57,916 nucleotides of DNA, taken from contig JAGASD010000026.1 of assembly GCA_017621885.1 (NCBI GenBank), positions 1 through 57,916 of the forward strand. Reading direction: 5' to 3'. A program made the translations under genes and the position numbers. The first letter of the stretch is position 1; the number at the start of each line of letters is the position of its first letter. The notes under the pieces were generated by a model. It ran no database searches. It saw only the letters and a program-made list of their open reading frames with translations, and had not been told where the DNA came from. This DNA is from Clostridia bacterium (lineage in GTDB: Bacteria > Bacillota > Clostridia > Oscillospirales > Acutalibacteraceae). Shown piece by piece: positions 27,308 to 35,841 of this stretch.

Positions 27308-27424
27308 AATATTACCTCCGTTATTTTATCACCGGTGTAATTTTATGATAGCTTATACGTATCAGAAAAACAATAATCAATTAGTTGTTTAAAATTCAAT
27401 CGTCGGTTGATTTAATTTGTTTTA

Positions 27425-27462
27425 TTATAGCCCTCCGAATCTTTCAATTCAGAAGGCTATAA
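27425..27462. terminator. hairpin between the GH5 and HTH genes
   Basis: A 16-base stem (TTATAGCCCTCCGAAT with ATTCAGAAGGCTATAA, two mismatches that can be G-U pairs) has a six-base loop. A T5 run follows on the plus strand, whereas the neighbouring genes read on the minus strand, where only TAATAAAAC follows. It is probably a terminator of the GH5 gene but the direction is uncertain. Confidence 0.45.
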
Positions 27463-27495
27463 TTTTTACTGAAACATTCTGAATCAGCTTTAAAA

Positions 27496-28980
27496 TCATT
27501 TAAACTTAACCCTTATCTTATGCGAACCGGGATTAGTCCTTATCTCTATTTTCCCTTGTCCGTTTTTACCCAACGGGATAAACTTATATTCACCGTCGGT
27601 CTCAATGCTCTCAAATTCTTTATGCACATAAATAACCGTCGGAACGTCATACTCTCTTTCCTGTGTATATTCCAGGGTAAATTCATTGTTTTTTCTGTCG
27701 TGCCTGTAACGCTCGATTTTACCGCAAACAGCCTGAGGCGCAGGACGGACAAGGGTATTCATAATTTCATTCTCTATTAAAAAGAAATTATAGAAAAATG
27801 CATAATGGGTCTGACTCCATTGATTTTCATCGAATTTATCAAGAAGAAAATCAAGATGTTTAAGCCAGTCGCCTCCGATACCTAAAGCGCCCCATTCACC
27901 CACAACAACCGGAACGTCCCACTTCTCCTGTGTTCTCTTTTTTTCTTCAAAAATCGACCACACACGGGAATTGCTTGCATATTGATATGCGGGTGTATCT
28001 ACCGTAAGATCATATCCGTGAGGTGAATAGCAAAGATTTTTCTCTTTCTTGCCGTCGTAATTTACGGGAGGTGCGCAAAACGGAATACCGAGATTTGTAT
28101 AATAACAGCTTTCAACAATTATAATTCCATTGTCGGTAACGTTTCTTATAGCCTTTGAAAGTCGGTTTATAAACTTTGAATAAACCTCCTCATCAAACTT
28201 TCTCTGAAGCTCGTCGCCTGCTTTGGTTACCTTACGGAACAAATCGGGATCTTCAAAGGGTTCAAGCACTCTGTGAGCTTTACCTGTAAGAAGCTGTTTT
28301 ATAAGCCAGGGTTTATTGCAACGTTTGTCGGTCAACACGGTTTTTGAAAGATTTAAAATCAGCTTTCTGAAAACCTTACCGCCGTCACTACCCGGATATG
28401 GCTCGTTAAACAAATCGAATCCGAACAATGCAGGGTGATCTTTAACTCTTTCGGCAAGGTGACACCACATATTTATGAAATATGTTTGCAAGCCCACACC
28501 GTTAACCTTAGCATCTGCCCAGAAATTATCAAAGCAATTGTGCACACCCTTGTCCCAGAAATATCCTGTTGCCCACACAAGCTTTGATTTTCTCGGTTTT
28601 TTAGTCCCTCTCAAACAAGCCCATTCGGGAGCTCCGTCACCGCCGCGTTCATCTGCAGCGCCGCCGAACAAATCCTGATGCATATCAATAAATACATAAA
28701 TACCGTATTTTTCACAAAAATCTAAAAAAGTAATTATTTTATCTATGTATTCTTCGTTATATTCATTAGGAGACGGTTCAATTGCCGCCCACGGAATACC
28801 GAGTCTTACAAGATTCCAACCGCTTTCAGCGAATTTTTTTACAGTTAACTCCGTATAATCATCATCATGCAAGCATGAAACGCGTTCAGCACATTTTTCG
28901 TTGAAATTGGTGCCGTTAAAAATCCTATGCCTGCCATATTCATCCACGAACCGTTTTCCGTCAACGATTATCTTTTCCAT
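27496..28980 (-). CDS. glycoside hydrolase family 5, endoglycoceramidase-like
   Basis: The 494-residue retaining hydrolase has a TIM barrel with acid/base Glu193 in FDLFNEPYP and nucleophile Glu362 in VVVGEWGAL. FIDMHQDLFGG (97-107) and GDGAPEWACL (114-123) resemble the endoglycoceramidase-like branch of GH5, and a beta-sandwich C-terminus (about 410-494) fits that branch. There is no signal peptide, so it should act in the cytosol on imported glycosides. AGGAGAA precedes the ATG. The SHOCT-like gene lies 42 bases upstream and may share its transcript. Confidence 0.88.
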   Translation of the reverse strand: MEKIIVDGKRFVDEYGRHRIFNGTNFNEKCAERVSCLHDDDYTELTVKKFAESGWNLVRLGIPWAAIEPSPNEYNEEYIDKIITFLDFCEKYGIYVFIDMHQDLFGGAADERGGDGAPEWACLRGTKKPRKSKLVWATGYFWDKGVHNCFDNFWADAKVNGVGLQTYFINMWCHLAERVKDHPALFGFDLFNEPYPGSDGGKVFRKLILNLSKTVLTDKRCNKPWLIKQLLTGKAHRVLEPFEDPDLFRKVTKAGDELQRKFDEEVYSKFINRLSKAIRNVTDNGIIIVESCYYTNLGIPFCAPPVNYDGKKEKNLCYSPHGYDLTVDTPAYQYASNSRVWSIFEEKKRTQEKWDVPVVVGEWGALGIGGDWLKHLDFLLDKFDENQWSQTHYAFFYNFFLIENEIMNTLVRPAPQAVCGKIERYRHDRKNNEFTLEYTQEREYDVPTVIYVHKEFESIETDGEYKFIPLGKNGQGKIEIRTNPGSHKIRVKFK

Positions 28981-29022
28981 ACCTATTCTCCTTGTCTTTT
29001 GATAAAGTTTTAATAAAAGCTT

Positions 29023-29328
29023 TTATTTTATGCTGATTACAATATGTGAATTGTCCTCAGCAACAACATCCATTAATTCGCCTACTGCACCGCTTTCAGC
29101 AAGTGCAAGAATTTCATCCAGTTTTACGCCCTCAATTGAGCCGTTACCTAAAATGCCTGATATTCCGTTACCTATTCTGGCAAAGCTTTTTACCGTAGCT
29201 AATGGGAAGGACACTTTAACGGGATTCTGACCGGGCTTTTCAATTTCAATATAAAGCTTTAAATTTTTCGAGTTATCACTATCAGTCTTTGGGGTTACGT
29301 CGTCATTAATTGTATTGAAGAATAACAT
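29023..29328 (-). CDS. small protein with SHOCT-like/DUF2089-C-type domain
   Basis: The 101-residue protein carries the pattern LKLYIEIEKPGQNPVKVSFPLATVK, followed by a short helix and VGELMDVVAEDNSHIVISI. This resembles the short domain found in YvlB-type and DUF2089-C proteins of Firmicutes, where it often accompanies membrane-stress regulators. There is no membrane segment. AAAAGGAG precedes the ATG. The role is unknown. Confidence 0.65.
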   Translation of the reverse strand: MLFFNTINDDVTPKTDSDNSKNLKLYIEIEKPGQNPVKVSFPLATVKSFARIGNGISGILGNGSIEGVKLDEILALAESGAVGELMDVVAEDNSHIVISIK

Positions 29329-29518
29329 TTCAATCGCTCCTTTTTTTGAATAAGTTTTGTAATAGTTTTATCTGACAACTTAAATATAAATTTTAACTTT
29401 ACAAAAATCAATTCACAAAACCGAGATAATTATATAAATCCGCTATATACTTGGTGAAATCAACGTTTTTTATGTATATTTTTAACAAAACGCCTTCTTA
29501 ACCGCATATTATTCAAAT

Positions 29519-31078
29519 TTATTTTATACCATAAAAACAAAGATTGCATTTTTCTTCGGGCACTGTAAGATATCCTATTTTCACAAGCTCCTCCATAAGA
29601 ATTCCTGCAACATCGGTTTTATGACGTATGTAACATAAAATGTCGCACTGTTCAATCAAATTACGTGGTACATGCTTTTTCAGAATTGCTTCAGCACCCT
29701 TACAAAGCTCAGTAGCGTAATTCTCTATAGATTTAATTGTGCAGGCAAAATCTGAGTCCATTTCTTCCTTATCTTTTTTTGTAATAACAGGAAATTCAGC
29801 TTTCATTTTTCCGTCAGAAATTAAAACTACACCTTTTTCTATCAAAAAAGCCAGATTTTCTTCATCAGATGAAATATCTTTACCAAGAATTGCCTCACAT
29901 ATAATATCGTTACAGTGGCCATTTTTAGTCCTCCACAACTGACAATTTTCTATTATGTTATAGTTTATAACTCTGTAATGAGCGGAATTTTTTTTGCTGT
30001 TCCAATCATAAATGCCGTTAAAATAGCCGTATATGTAATTATTATCATGTCCGTAAACATATCCTACTGCGTCTTCGCTGAGTTTAGGATATGAACCTAT
30101 ATCCCATAACAACCCCTCTTCGGATTTCTCCAAAAATGCAAAAAGAATATAATTTGCAATGAACCATTTTAATTTATTATCATCGAGCTCAACACCAAAG
30201 TTTTTCTCTCTGTATTTTTCAAAAGCATTTTCAATAGTGTCTGTAATACTCTTAATTACATCTGATCGGGGAATTTTTGAAAGCACTTTTTCACGAAACT
30301 CATTTTCATAATCCTCTTTGAAGATTATAAAATTTGTCTGATATTTTTCACCGATTTCCTTTATAAAATTGTGATCGAGAAGTATATCAAGTTCATCTTC
30401 AAGATAAACCGCTGATACGCCTAATTCCAAGGATAACTCCCATAAAGTCATCGGTTTTTCATATGCCGCCAAAACAATATTGCCGGGTAACCTTCTCTCA
30501 AATGTGCTCCATACATAACCATTATTTCCTGCACCCCAGAAATCAACACCAAATGTTCCTGGGTTATAACTTTTTTCGCCCAAATTCCTTTGCATCTGTA
30601 TGCCCTCTTTCAAAATTTTTCTTGTTTTAAAAAGATAGTATTTGACCATCTCAACACTGATGTTCAATTCTTTTGAAATTTCAGACACGGTTTTATTTTT
30701 TATGTAATAAAGAACGGTTACTCTGCGGTACTGTCCCGAAAGGAGCGACAGCTCCCTGCGTAGTGTCATTATATCTTCGTTTTCAATGACTCTGTTTTCG
30801 GGTGTACTCCAATTCACGCCGTAAATATCATTATTACTGCTTACACTACGGCTGTTTTTCTTTCTGATATGCTTTTTTAACGTATTTTCGGCAATACGCC
30901 AAAGATATCCGTAAAATGCATCGTCGGATTCAAGCCGTTCCACAGAAGACAGCACCGCTACAATAATATCGTTAGTCAAATCCTCAGCATCCTGCTTATC
31001 GAACAAATTTGACACACAGAATGCAAAAATATTTTTTAAATTTTCGTTAAGCAGCTGAGCCGCTGTTTCTCTTTTCAT
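29519..31078 (-). CDS. ECF-like sigma factor with long C-terminal extension (second copy)
   Basis: The 519-residue protein has sigma region 2 (about 8-75, with FDKQDAEDLTNDIIVAVL and YGYLWRIAENTLKKHIRKK) and region 4 (about 105-160, with LSGQYRRVTVLYYIKNKTVSEISKELN). A long extension follows. It starts with WGAGNNGYVWSTFERRLPGNIV and a winged-helix-like segment (TLWELSLELGVSAVYLEDELDIL) and continues for some 300 residues. The neighbour at 31168 has the same plan. No anti-sigma gene is nearby, so the extension may sense the signal (inference). Confidence 0.85.
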   Translation of the reverse strand: MKRETAAQLLNENLKNIFAFCVSNLFDKQDAEDLTNDIIVAVLSSVERLESDDAFYGYLWRIAENTLKKHIRKKNSRSVSSNNDIYGVNWSTPENRVIENEDIMTLRRELSLLSGQYRRVTVLYYIKNKTVSEISKELNISVEMVKYYLFKTRKILKEGIQMQRNLGEKSYNPGTFGVDFWGAGNNGYVWSTFERRLPGNIVLAAYEKPMTLWELSLELGVSAVYLEDELDILLDHNFIKEIGEKYQTNFIIFKEDYENEFREKVLSKIPRSDVIKSITDTIENAFEKYREKNFGVELDDNKLKWFIANYILFAFLEKSEEGLLWDIGSYPKLSEDAVGYVYGHDNNYIYGYFNGIYDWNSKKNSAHYRVINYNIIENCQLWRTKNGHCNDIICEAILGKDISSDEENLAFLIEKGVVLISDGKMKAEFPVITKKDKEEMDSDFACTIKSIENYATELCKGAEAILKKHVPRNLIEQCDILCYIRHKTDVAGILMEELVKIGYLTVPEEKCNLCFYGIK

Positions 31079-31112
31079 AAAAAATTACCGTACCTTTTTG
31101 AAAGCTTTCATA

Positions 31113-31142
31113 CATATAGTACCATTACCCTTGCCAAGGTTA
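31113..31142 (-). promoter_or_regulatory. putative ECF-type promoter of the second sigma gene
   Basis: On the minus strand TAAC (31139-31142), 19 bases and CTATATG (31113-31119) match the arrangement before the other sigma gene, with TGAAAGC downstream in both. The same spacing and -10-like word suggest that one or both sigma factors read it. Confidence 0.5.
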
Positions 31143-31167
31143 ATCGGATTTTTAAAAATTTTTTAAT

Positions 31168-32793
31168 TTATTTTTTTACGCTTAGCCAACACCCTTCTGC
31201 ACCTACTCCGTCTTCGGGCGGAACAAGTGCACCCTTATCAATAAGGTATTCAACAACCGAATCAAGGACAGGAAGACTTGCAAGACGATTTACAAAACGC
31301 CATTCATCCAGTAAGTAGAACGGTACATTTTTCTTGATAAGCTCAGCAAGTTTTTCCGCAATAATCTGCGCTTCATCTTCGAAGCTTTCCGTGTTCAAGC
31401 TTTTGCTTATATCGAAAAGCCTTTTGTTGTCTTCCATAGAAGATACGAGAACTTTTGTATACAGAACACCGTCTTCTTTATATAAATATCCGCTTTCAAC
31501 AGCTTTTGCCGCATGTTCTTTTTCTTTTTCCGACAAGCCGTTTATATTAAGACCGTCGATTGCCCTGAGTGTAAGCTGAACAGGAGATGCTTTTGAAATA
31601 TTCAGACCGCAATCAAAATGTTGTTTTATTCTGGTTATGTAAATATTGTCAAGACGAACCTTTGAAAATCCGCAAACATTTTCTGCATCAACTATATCCC
31701 AGCCGCCACCGTAATTTTTCTTATTATCAACAAAGCCATACACACTGAACGGGCGCTCGATTCCACCTGATTTTTCAAAATATTTTTCTGCTAAAACCTT
31801 TTCTACTTTTTCAGAAAACACCTTTGTTATAAAGTATATCTGCTGCCACAAAATCAAATTGAAATCCACCTTTTTATTGAGGTACGGCAACCCAAGATAT
31901 TCTTTTTTGTGTTCTTCAATAAACAGTGAAACTATATTGCATATTTGGGGCAACTGTTCAAGATACAAATCCTGCGCCTTGTTAACGGCAATTTTATCCA
32001 ACAAAATAAAATTGATTGCATATTTGCCGTTTTCTGTTCTGCGAAGCAGACCGTATTCCTCATTTGCACCTTTGGTCAGAATTTCAAGTTCTTCTTCAAC
32101 ATAAACTGTGGGAACGTTCAATTTTTCTGCAATTTCTCCCGGACTCATAGACTTTTTATTACAAAGCCATAGAACGTGCTTTGAAAACATACGTGTACAA
32201 ACATTCCGAGGATCTCCCCCACTTAAATTACCCTCACCCCAGATAACATAATCAATTTCATCAAGAGCAAGCGGTCTGTTGTTCATTTCAGTCATTTCAT
32301 TTACCTCGCTTTTTATTTTCTGCCTTGCTGAAAACAATCGCTGACGGACGGCACTCTCTCCGATTTTCTGACGCCTTGCTATTTCTGCAGTTGACAATCC
32401 GTCCAAATAAAACATAATCATAACCTCACGGTAAGCCTTTGTAAGAAACGCAATTCTTCGATAAACAGCCTCCAATAAAGCATTGCTGTTATCCTCATAC
32501 ACGTCATCCGCAACACATTTCAGAACTTCATCAGCATCACCTTCATAAAAGCTTTCGGTGTGTCGTCTTTTGTTTTTTGAAAAATCAGCATACACATTTT
32601 TTGCAACACGCCACACAAAGGAATACAAATCAATAATATCCCCATCTGTATTGGCAGCTTTTACCAACTCGAAAATAATATCAGAGCACAGCTCTTGCGC
32701 CTCATAGCTGTCGTTGGTACGAACGTAGCAAAAACCGTACAGCTTATCCATCAGTTCATCATCAAAAAATTTCAGCAATTCTTGTTTTTTCAT
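31168..32793 (-). CDS. ECF-like sigma factor with long C-terminal extension (first copy)
   Basis: This protein of about 541 residues starts MKKQELLKFFDDEL; the ATG at 32793 has GGAGG five bases upstream, and a longer ORF start at 32826 is unlikely. Region 2 (YGFCYVRTNDSYEAQELCSDIIFELV) and region 4 (LTKAYREVMIMFYLDGLSTAEIARRQKIGESAVRQRL) are clear. The extension begins VIWGEGNLSGGDPRN and includes the winged-helix-like MSPGEIAEKLNVPTVYVEEELEIL. It is a paralogue of the next gene, 89 bases downstream, with moderate similarity. Confidence 0.85.
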   Translation of the reverse strand: MKKQELLKFFDDELMDKLYGFCYVRTNDSYEAQELCSDIIFELVKAANTDGDIIDLYSFVWRVAKNVYADFSKNKRRHTESFYEGDADEVLKCVADDVYEDNSNALLEAVYRRIAFLTKAYREVMIMFYLDGLSTAEIARRQKIGESAVRQRLFSARQKIKSEVNEMTEMNNRPLALDEIDYVIWGEGNLSGGDPRNVCTRMFSKHVLWLCNKKSMSPGEIAEKLNVPTVYVEEELEILTKGANEEYGLLRRTENGKYAINFILLDKIAVNKAQDLYLEQLPQICNIVSLFIEEHKKEYLGLPYLNKKVDFNLILWQQIYFITKVFSEKVEKVLAEKYFEKSGGIERPFSVYGFVDNKKNYGGGWDIVDAENVCGFSKVRLDNIYITRIKQHFDCGLNISKASPVQLTLRAIDGLNINGLSEKEKEHAAKAVESGYLYKEDGVLYTKVLVSSMEDNKRLFDISKSLNTESFEDEAQIIAEKLAELIKKNVPFYLLDEWRFVNRLASLPVLDSVVEYLIDKGALVPPEDGVGAEGCWLSVKK

Positions 32794-32827
32794 ACAGTCC
32801 TCCAAGCGATTACGTAATGCTTTCAAC

Positions 32828-32857
32828 CATATAGTCTGTAAAAAACTCAGTTTGTTA
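32828..32857 (-). promoter_or_regulatory. putative ECF-type promoter of the first sigma gene
   Basis: On the minus strand TAAC (32854-32857), 19 bases and CTATATG (32828-32834) precede the gene. The pattern is shared with the promoter at 31113, including the following TGAAAGC. Confidence 0.5.
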
Positions 32858-32895
32858 GGTAAAAAATGAATTTTTTTGAAAAAATTTGTAAAATA

Positions 32896-33318
32896 TCAGA
32901 TTTTACTGTCAGCACGTTTTTTCAATGCGGCATTTATCTTATTTGCCTCTCTTTTCATAGATACAAAAAACATTGTAAAAGAAAATGCATAAACAAATAA
33001 CACACAACCGAGCATTAATATAATCTCCTCAGGAACGGGTCTTACCCATTCAAAAAGAATACCCAAGCCCACCATTGAAGCACTTACAATAATATAATGA
33101 CAAACCAAGGCGAAGCCTATCTTCTTGTTTGTTGAATATTCACGCTGAGTAATTACGGTTGTAATAAGCGACATAATCACCCCTACCAAAGGAATCTCTG
33201 CCACGGTATAAACGGCAACAGTCTCATATCCTACAATCATTGTATACGCAGCAAAAGCGACAGCCGTACCCGTTGTTATATATGTAAACATTTTAAGGAA
33301 TTCAGTAAAAAATTTCAT
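32896..33318 (-). CDS. DUF3021-type membrane protein
   Basis: The 140-residue protein has four membrane segments (about 8-28, 38-58, 70-92 and 98-120) and a basic end (KREANKINAALKKRADSK). Length, topology and its position directly after a LytTR gene match DUF3021 proteins, which form pairs with LytTR regulators and are thought to modulate them. AGGAGG lies upstream of the ATG. It ends the ABC-LytTR operon. Confidence 0.75.
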   Translation of the reverse strand: MKFFTEFLKMFTYITTGTAVAFAAYTMIVGYETVAVYTVAEIPLVGVIMSLITTVITQREYSTNKKIGFALVCHYIIVSASMVGLGILFEWVRPVPEEIILMLGCVLFVYAFSFTMFFVSMKREANKINAALKKRADSKI

Positions 33319-33330
33319 TGCTCCAACCTC

Positions 33331-33768
33331 CTATATTCCTAACACTTTTTTCAAAGCCGGTACATACTGCCTTGAAATAATAATTTTTTCTTCGTTCTTA
33401 AGCTTTGCTTCAAATCTGCCGTTGAACATGGGCGAAACGGACTTAATCATATTCAAATTCACAATTACGGATTTTGATATTCTTATAAAATCCCTGTTAA
33501 ACAGACTTTCTTCTATTTCATATAGCTTGAGTTTAACCTCATAGACCTGCTTTTCACAACAAGCAAACACTTTATTATCAACAGCTTCAAAATAATATAT
33601 TTTATCCGGGGATAATTTAACAATATCCCTATCGCTGTAAGCTGTCAGTCTGCACTCCTCTTCCTTTAAGCTGCAGATAATTTCTGTTATACATTCATTT
33701 AAATTCCTGCACCGAATTATGACTTCCTCTTCTTGATTCGGCTTTGGTTTTTCAACCGTTATTTTCAT
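33331..33768 (-). CDS. LytTR-domain DNA-binding regulator
   Basis: The 145-residue regulator has a LytTR domain in its C-terminal 100 residues (IYYFEAVDNKVFACC, EIEESLFNRDFIRISKSVIVNLNMIKSV, ISRQYVPALKKVLGI). The ATG at 33768 overlaps the permease stop by four bases (ATGA); a start at 33855 would overlap the permease gene far more and is rejected. With the ABC genes and DUF3021 it forms a common exporter-plus-regulator module. It probably binds the direct repeats at 35630. Confidence 0.9.
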   Translation of the reverse strand: MKITVEKPKPNQEEEVIIRCRNLNECITEIICSLKEEECRLTAYSDRDIVKLSPDKIYYFEAVDNKVFACCEKQVYEVKLKLYEIEESLFNRDFIRISKSVIVNLNMIKSVSPMFNGRFEAKLKNEEKIIISRQYVPALKKVLGI

Positions 33769-34679
33769 TTTGCACCTTTCTTTCTCCTGCTGTTCATAAC
33801 AAGCACTCCAAAAACCAAACACAAAGCACCCGTAAAAAGTAATATACCACAGCATACCGGCGGTGAAATTGCCGTATCAAACAAGCTTATATTTATTCCC
33901 ATTGTTTCACCGTAAACACTTGAAATTTCAGAAGGCACGCCCTCAAACAGCACGTTCATCATATCTTCACATATTATATTTCTGAACATAACCGTGCTGT
34001 ATATAACCGGTGTGCATTTCACCACATTCTGAAGAATGGGTGAAAGCTGACCTATAGGCAAATAAACGCCGCCAAAGAATCCCACCAAAGCGCCTATTAC
34101 CGTACCGAAGCCGCTCCAGGCGCTTTCTGTCTTTACAAGTGTAGCGAATAAATACATTATAGCAGAATATGAGAAGGAGCTTACAATTATCATTGAAAAT
34201 ATTTTCAAATGTGATAGTGCTGACAGAAAATGCGCACCCCTAAACACAAAATAAAACTCTGCAACTGTAAATGTAAGAATGCATATTATCATAGCAGACA
34301 TACAGGTTGAAGTAATATAAGCCAAAGCAATAACACCGCGTTTTACAGGTGAAGTATAAATAGCATCACTTCGTTTACTGTTTTTATCTTTTATCATAGA
34401 GGAATAAGACGAAAGGGTTACCATAACCGAATTAATCGGAACAATACCGCCTATTGTCCATGCCAAAACCAATAAAAACGCATTAGCTTCATCCTCTGCC
34501 GCATTTCTGCCGGGAAGCATCGCAAGTGCATCCGTTAAAGCATTAATGTTTATGTCTCCCAAAAAGAAAATCATAAGAACCAAAACAACAAGCATGGATA
34601 ACAGAGAGAAAAAAATCACGCCCTTATCTCTTAAATACATCAACAAATTTCTTTTTACTAATTGTACATACTGTGTCAT
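33765..34679 (-). CDS. ABC-2 type transporter permease
   Basis: The 304-residue protein has about six membrane segments (near 20-40, 70-90, 107-135, 145-170, 178-200 and 270-292) and the ABC-2 pattern with GFFGGVYLPIGQLSP. It is the membrane part of an exporter with the ATPase gene just upstream, which it overlaps by four bases. The substrate may be a drug or peptide, as is usual for LytTR-controlled exporters, but this is not shown by the sequence. Confidence 0.9.
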   Translation of the reverse strand: MTQYVQLVKRNLLMYLRDKGVIFFSLLSMLVVLVLMIFFLGDININALTDALAMLPGRNAAEDEANAFLLVLAWTIGGIVPINSVMVTLSSYSSMIKDKNSKRSDAIYTSPVKRGVIALAYITSTCMSAMIICILTFTVAEFYFVFRGAHFLSALSHLKIFSMIIVSSFSYSAIMYLFATLVKTESAWSGFGTVIGALVGFFGGVYLPIGQLSPILQNVVKCTPVIYSTVMFRNIICEDMMNVLFEGVPSEISSVYGETMGINISLFDTAISPPVCCGILLFTGALCLVFGVLVMNSRRKKGAK

Positions 34680-35566
34680 AACAATCCTCCTGTTGCATTA
34701 ATAAAAACATCGTCAAGAGTACCTTGAATCACTTCAAATGCACTGAAATATCCTTCTAAATTTTTCAATATATCCATAGCATCATTGGTTTTTTTTAGTT
34801 TTATCACAACCGCTTTACCTTCTTTTCTGCAGTCGTATTTTTTTATTTTGTCGTCAATATTCTCTTTCGTATAAATTTTCAGATAGTCAAATGCATATTT
34901 TTCTTTTAGCTCATACGGTGTCCCAGATGCTATCAGTTTACCTTTATCAATTATGATTATTTCATCTGCCTGCGCGGCCTCCTCCATATAATGAGTTGTA
35001 AGAAAAACTGTCATATTGGTCTTTTCTCTCATTGTCCTTACCGTATTCCATACCTCAATACGTGCCGCCGGGTCAAGACCCGTAGTAGGCTCATCAAGAA
35101 AAAGTATTTGCGGTGTATGCATCAGTGCCGCAACTATTTCACAGCGTCTTTTTTGTCCGCCTGAAAGATATTTATATTTTTTCTTGAGTATTTCCTCAAT
35201 ACCGAAGGTTTTGCTTAATTCCAGCGCCTTCTGCAAAGCCTGTTTTCTTGTTATTCCGTGAAGAACACCTCTGCATATAAGGTTTTCGTTTACGGTAAGT
35301 AAATCATCAAGAACATTTTCCTGATACACAACACCGATATTTTTTCTTATGTGTTTACCTTGGGATAAATCATATCCGCAAATTTTAACCTGCCCTTCGG
35401 TAGGTGCAAGTAAAGTTGACATAATATTGATGGTGGTGGATTTTCCTGCCCCGTTAACACCCAAAAAGCCCACGAACTCACCTTCAGATGCGGAAAAAGA
35501 TATATTATCCACCGCTGTAAAATCACCGTATTTTTTTGTAAGATTATTAACTTCAATAGATTTCAT
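34676..35566 (-). CDS. ABC transporter ATP-binding protein (drug-export type)
   Basis: The 296-residue ATPase has Walker A GVNGAGKSTTIN, signature LSGGQKRRCEIVAAL, Walker B ILFLDEPTTGLDPAAR and a switch histidine in TTHYMEEA. A C-terminal extension with GTLDDVFINATG is typical of DrrA-like exporters. It opens the operon of ATPase, permease, LytTR and DUF3021. GGGAGG lies before the ATG. Confidence 0.93.
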   Translation of the reverse strand: MKSIEVNNLTKKYGDFTAVDNISFSASEGEFVGFLGVNGAGKSTTINIMSTLLAPTEGQVKICGYDLSQGKHIRKNIGVVYQENVLDDLLTVNENLICRGVLHGITRKQALQKALELSKTFGIEEILKKKYKYLSGGQKRRCEIVAALMHTPQILFLDEPTTGLDPAARIEVWNTVRTMREKTNMTVFLTTHYMEEAAQADEIIIIDKGKLIASGTPYELKEKYAFDYLKIYTKENIDDKIKKYDCRKEGKAVVIKLKKTNDAMDILKNLEGYFSAFEVIQGTLDDVFINATGGLL

Positions 35567-35629
35567 AGCTATCGCCTCCCTGCAAGCTCAATTTATCAAA
35601 TTAATCATTGTTTTACAATACCGTTTGAA

Positions 35630-35661
35630 GTAAGTTGCATCTGAGAGGCGGTAAGTTGCAT
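35630..35661 (-). promoter_or_regulatory. direct repeats, probable LytTR operator
   Basis: GTAAGTTGCAT occurs exactly twice (35630-35640 and 35651-35661) with a 10-base gap, a period of 21 bases, about 65-95 bases before the ATPase gene. This is the spacing of LytTR binding sites, and the operon encodes its own LytTR protein. Confidence 0.75.
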
Positions 35662-35725
35662 AAAACAGTTGATTTTTATGTTTACATAGGGGGTTTTCAG
35701 GCCCCTCGGAATCATTCACCTCACA

Positions 35726-35767
35726 AATAACAGCGGTGATTCCGGTAAAGAAATCACCGCTGTTATT
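35726..35767 (-). terminator. terminator after the second histidine kinase gene
   Basis: A perfect 16-base stem (AATAACAGCGGTGATT with its complement) and a ten-base loop are followed by TTATTTGTG on the minus strand. It separates the two-component operon from the ABC-LytTR operon. Confidence 0.7.
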
Positions 35768-35841
35768 ATTGATTTAATTATTAAGATGTTCAGATTTCGG
35801 TCACAATGCTCAATACCGCTCCGTCATCTTAGCTTGGTTTT

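Noticed and set aside
33769-33855. Longer start for the LytTR gene at 33331
   Set aside because: It would overlap the permease gene by about 90 bases; the ATG at 33768 has a ribosome site and an ATGA overlap.
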